Positions 56,703-59,051 of a stretch of 59,051 nucleotides of DNA are shown here, piece after piece. Within the stretch, counting starts at the first letter, position 1, and each line of letters opens with the position of its first letter. The position numbers were made by a program, and so were the translations under genes. The notes beneath the pieces were generated by a model, which was given only the letters and a program-made list of their open reading frames with translations, was not told the origin of the DNA and did not search any database. The stretch comes from Indibacter alkaliphilus LW1. GTDB taxonomy: Bacteria > Bacteroidota > Bacteroidia > Cytophagales > Cyclobacteriaceae. Location: positions 1-59,051 of the forward strand of contig NZ_ALWO02000016.1 of the NCBI RefSeq assembly GCF_000295935.2, in the 5' to 3' direction.

Positions 56703-57815
56703 ATGCGTAATTCAAATGTGAAGAAATTTTATTCAGTATTTACTTTGATTCTTATTTTTTCAGGTTCCTCTTTTGCCCAAAATGAACCCTTGGATAAACT
56801 TGGCAATGAGGAAAAGCAAACGACTATAGCGGTCTTGCCATTGATTTACTACACCCCGGAAACCTCATGGGCATTTGGAGCTGGGGCAGTAGGCAACTTT
56901 CGGTTAGGAGAAAAAGATGAAACATTCGAAAGCCAGATAGCTTTGGGAGGTGCTTATACTTTATTCAATCAGTTTTTAAGTTACACGAGTTGGAGGATCT
57001 TCACAGAGCAGAATAAACACCTATTTGCAGGAGAGTTGGGCTGGTATGATTATGTGTTTTTCTTTTATGGTATTGGGCCAGGTGTTTCGGAATCAGACCG
57101 TGAAGTGTTCAATTCTAGACTTCCCAGATTGCGTTTTGACTACCTGAGGCAGATAAAGGGGGATTTTTATGCTGGCGTAAGGTATTGGTATGATAATTTT
57201 CAAATCCAAGAAGTAGAGGAAGGAGGACTGTTGGATGGAAACAATATACCTGGAAGTATGGGAGGTAGGATAGGAGGGATAGGTCCGATGCTCTATTATG
57301 ATTCAAGGGACAGTCAATTGTACCCTACAAGTGGGATTTTTGCAGAAAGCAGTTTTCAATTGTTCAGACCTTGGACCGGGTCAGGTTATAGTTATATGCG
57401 TTGGATAGGTGATTTTAGGCAGGTTTTGCCAATAAAAGAAAACTCTGTGTTTGTTTACCAAGCCTACGCAGAGCTTCTGAATGGTGAAGTTCCATTTTTT
57501 GGTATGCCTTTACTGGGAGGGAATAGATTGATGAGGGGTTTGTTTGAGGGCAAATTTCGCGACAGAAATATGGCATTGATCCAAGGAGAGTACCGATGGA
57601 AATTCAAACCCCGATGGGGCTTGGTTGGATTCAGTGGTCTGGGCAATGTTTTTTCTCCTTCCAATCCTTTTGATATTGGAAACACCAAGCTGACCTACGG
57701 TACAGGTCTTCGCTACCAGCTTTCAAAAAAAGAAAAACTGAACCTTAGGTTTGATGTGGCCCATTCACCCGGAGAGGGACTGTTGTTTTATTTGGGGTTT
57801 GGGGAGGGGTTTTGA
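56703..57815 (+). CDS. BamA/TamA family outer-membrane protein
   Basis: 370 residues with signal peptide (FTLILIFSGSSFAQ). No POTRA domain; the protein is the 16-strand-type barrel half of the Omp85 family. Markers include GGRIGGIGPMLYYDSRDSQLYPTSGIFAESSF (DSRD...P..G.), GGNRLMRGLFEGKFRDRN (the conserved lid RGxxxGxxRD) and a C-terminal FYLGFGEGF strand. Such POTRA-less members are common in Bacteroidota; a role in outer-membrane assembly or as a pore is unproven. It is 16 bp behind the preceding gene and ends in a G-rich motif. Confidence 0.88.
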   Translation: MRNSNVKKFYSVFTLILIFSGSSFAQNEPLDKLGNEEKQTTIAVLPLIYYTPETSWAFGAGAVGNFRLGEKDETFESQIALGGAYTLFNQFLSYTSWRIFTEQNKHLFAGELGWYDYVFFFYGIGPGVSESDREVFNSRLPRLRFDYLRQIKGDFYAGVRYWYDNFQIQEVEEGGLLDGNNIPGSMGGRIGGIGPMLYYDSRDSQLYPTSGIFAESSFQLFRPWTGSGYSYMRWIGDFRQVLPIKENSVFVYQAYAELLNGEVPFFGMPLLGGNRLMRGLFEGKFRDRNMALIQGEYRWKFKPRWGLVGFSGLGNVFSPSNPFDIGNTKLTYGTGLRYQLSKKEKLNLRFDVAHSPGEGLLFYLGFGEGF

Positions 57816-57823
57816 GGGGGGGG
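57794..57823 (+). other. Four-tract G-quadruplex motif across the stop codon
   Basis: Tracts of four or more G are at 57794-57797, 57801-57804, 57806-57809 and 57816-57823, with loops of 3, 1 and 6 bases. It spans the last codons and TGA stop of the BamA/TamA-like gene. It lies on the coding strand, so the mRNA could also fold. Confidence 0.75.
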
Positions 57824-58323
57824 CTATCCACGTTCAAGGTCTGAGTTGGCTTCCCTTTACGGGAAAATTCATCCCATCCTCTAAAATCCCAATTTATTGC
57901 TAGATGTGAATTTTAGGTTTTGGCTCATAAAGTTTAAGGTGCAAGGATCCGGAAACTCTTTTAAAATTTTATTCGGAATGTTTATGTAACGATTTAATTT
58001 CCGGACAGAGAAGAAAAGTTTAATTTTTTTTTATTGGTTTTGGACTCTGGAAATGTGTTGAAAAACGGATAGTTCGATCTGAAATACAAATCGTTTATTT
58101 CAAAATATCATTGATTGTTTTTAATTCAAAATTTACAGATAATATCAGTTTTTCTGGTTTTGCTTTTTAAAAAAAAATTCTGTTTGTTTCATGAAATAGG
58201 TGTTTTCTCAGAATGACACAATAATAATAATCAATTGCATAAAATTATATTTCAATTTATGAAAAATAAAAAAATGCATTTGAAGTCCATAATTCAAGTG
58301 TCTAAAGGTAAAAGATCAAGCGT
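57824..58323. other. AT-rich intergenic region before the partial adhesin-like gene
   Basis: About 500 bp with a small TTCCC/GGGAA hairpin at 57851-57865 and long A/T tracts, markedly richer in A/T than the rest. At 58259 a 22-codon ORF has its TGA overlapping the ATG of the next gene. No RNA gene was recognised. Confidence 0.5.
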
Positions 58324-59051
58324 ATGATAGGTTTTATTAAAAGCAACATAATTATAAGCGTTGCCATGATCTTTCTAGCCTTAGGATTGGAAGTTAATTT
58401 CGTATTGTCTGATCCAAGGATTATAAATCTTTCTGAGGAAGCAGAGGAGTCAACCGCTTGGGATGCTTTTACTAATAACTATCAAAATGACATCAATTAT
58501 GTGATAGGCAGGGAAGAATTAAATAGAAATCTTGAAGTTTCATTTTTATCAGAAAGTATTTTACTCTCAAGTCCCCACGAGATTGAAGTTGAAAAAAATA
58601 GTACTGTTCAGTTAGTAGCAGACGCATTTCCTGGATATACTTTTAGCCATTGGGAAATAAATGGACAGAATGTTAGTCAAAAATTGACCTATGAATTCAC
58701 AATGCCATCCAATAACCTAAATATTATAGGTGTTTTTTTGGCAGAAGAAAAGCCATCTATTGAATTTTTCCAACCTCAGAATAATCAAGTTTTCAATAAT
58801 GAATTTATAATTGATATTGAGTTTCTTATAAATTATAATGGGACTGAAGTATTATATTTAGATTTCTTAATAAATGGTGTTTTCGTAAAAAGTCTGGATT
58901 TAGAAAATAATAAATTTAATTGGGATTTTGAAAAAGAAGGTATTTATGATCTTCAATTAGTTGGGTATACAGCAAGTGGAGCAATTGTTGAAACAGAAAG
59001 ATTGCTTCTGGAAATTCTTTCAGAGAATCTCCTTCCTGAGGTGAGCATCAC
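58324..59051 (+). CDS. Partial secreted Ig-like/bacterial-repeat protein (cut by the window end)
   Basis: 242 codons are visible and the frame is open at the right edge. The N-terminus has a hydrophobic signal-like segment (IIISVAMIFLALGLEV). Residues about 70-140 fit a bacterial repeat domain (PGYTFSHWEINGQ, YEFTMPSNNLNIIGVF). Residues about 144-235 fit a Big_7-type Ig-like domain (SIEFFQPQNNQVF, LYLDFLINGVFVKSLDL), and another seems to start at LLPEVSI. It is likely a large surface protein. Base composition is AT-richer than the neighbours. No stop codon, so it may continue far beyond the window. Confidence 0.8.
   Translation, partial: MIGFIKSNIIISVAMIFLALGLEVNFVLSDPRIINLSEEAEESTAWDAFTNNYQNDINYVIGREELNRNLEVSFLSESILLSSPHEIEVEKNSTVQLVADAFPGYTFSHWEINGQNVSQKLTYEFTMPSNNLNIIGVFLAEEKPSIEFFQPQNNQVFNNEFIIDIEFLINYNGTEVLYLDFLINGVFVKSLDLENNKFNWDFEKEGIYDLQLVGYTASGAIVETERLLLEILSENLLPEVSI

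Overview
The window looks like a Bacteroidota chromosome, most likely a Cytophagales member near Cyclobacteriaceae. The evidence is a type IX secretion C-terminal sorting domain, an Hc1-type histone H1-like protein, Bacteroidota -7 promoter boxes (TAnnTTTG), DUF2911, DUF5683 and DUF4159 proteins, the order rpsF-rpsR-rplI, and AT-rich leaders with few Shine-Dalgarno sequences. The family placement is inference; no rRNA is present to test it.

Region 1 (1-1020) is the end of a type II-like CRISPR locus. It has eight 46-bp repeats with 29-30 bp spacers, plus a ninth repeat that is interrupted. Right beside it on the opposite strand is a strong tracrRNA candidate (anti-repeat 690-710, two hairpins, T-run to 783). 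Its anti-repeat appears to be the missing half of the interrupted repeat. A perfect 112-bp direct repeat duplicates the front half of this RNA. No cas gene lies in the window; any cas9 would have to be left of base 1 or elsewhere.

Region 2 (1200-11232) has an orphan GAF histidine kinase, a glycerolipid acyltransferase, a very large secreted nuclease with a T9SS sorting domain, a 59-residue histone H1-like gene, a secreted calcineurin-like phosphoesterase and tRNA-Gln. Region 3 (11361-26976) is mostly minus-strand housekeeping: hemolysin III, rpsF-rpsR-rplI, two methyltransferases, apaG, ung, the run UPF0173-parA-parB-DUF5683-dapB-lepB, yidC, pyrG and a DUF2911 protein.

Region 4 (27178-40401) carries ghrA-like, Usp and TPR genes, then holA followed by a large envelope operon: a 995-residue TPR protein, an outer-membrane beta-barrel, a SPOR protein, TolQ/ExbB, ExbD/TolR and a TolA/TonB-like transducer, then folC and trmB. 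The gene content resembles a Bacteroidota counterpart of the Tol-Pal constriction machine with a SPOR septal-targeting module added.

Region 5 (40591-49113) has a dipeptidyl peptidase IV, GNAT, ArfB-like, a TPR histidine kinase and a TldD/PmbA pair. Region 6 (49176-57815) is a tightly packed operon: DUF4159, MoxR ATPase, DUF58, a BatA-N protein, a membrane protein with a His/Asp-rich loop, another membrane protein and a BamA/TamA-like barrel, ending in a four-tract G-quadruplex motif. The right edge is AT-rich and contains the first 242 codons of a secreted Ig-like/bacterial-repeat protein cut by the window end.

The best candidates for something undescribed are the split-repeat origin and duplication of the tracrRNA gene, the SPOR-containing Tol-like operon, and the MoxR-DUF58 envelope operon with its histidine-rich loop.
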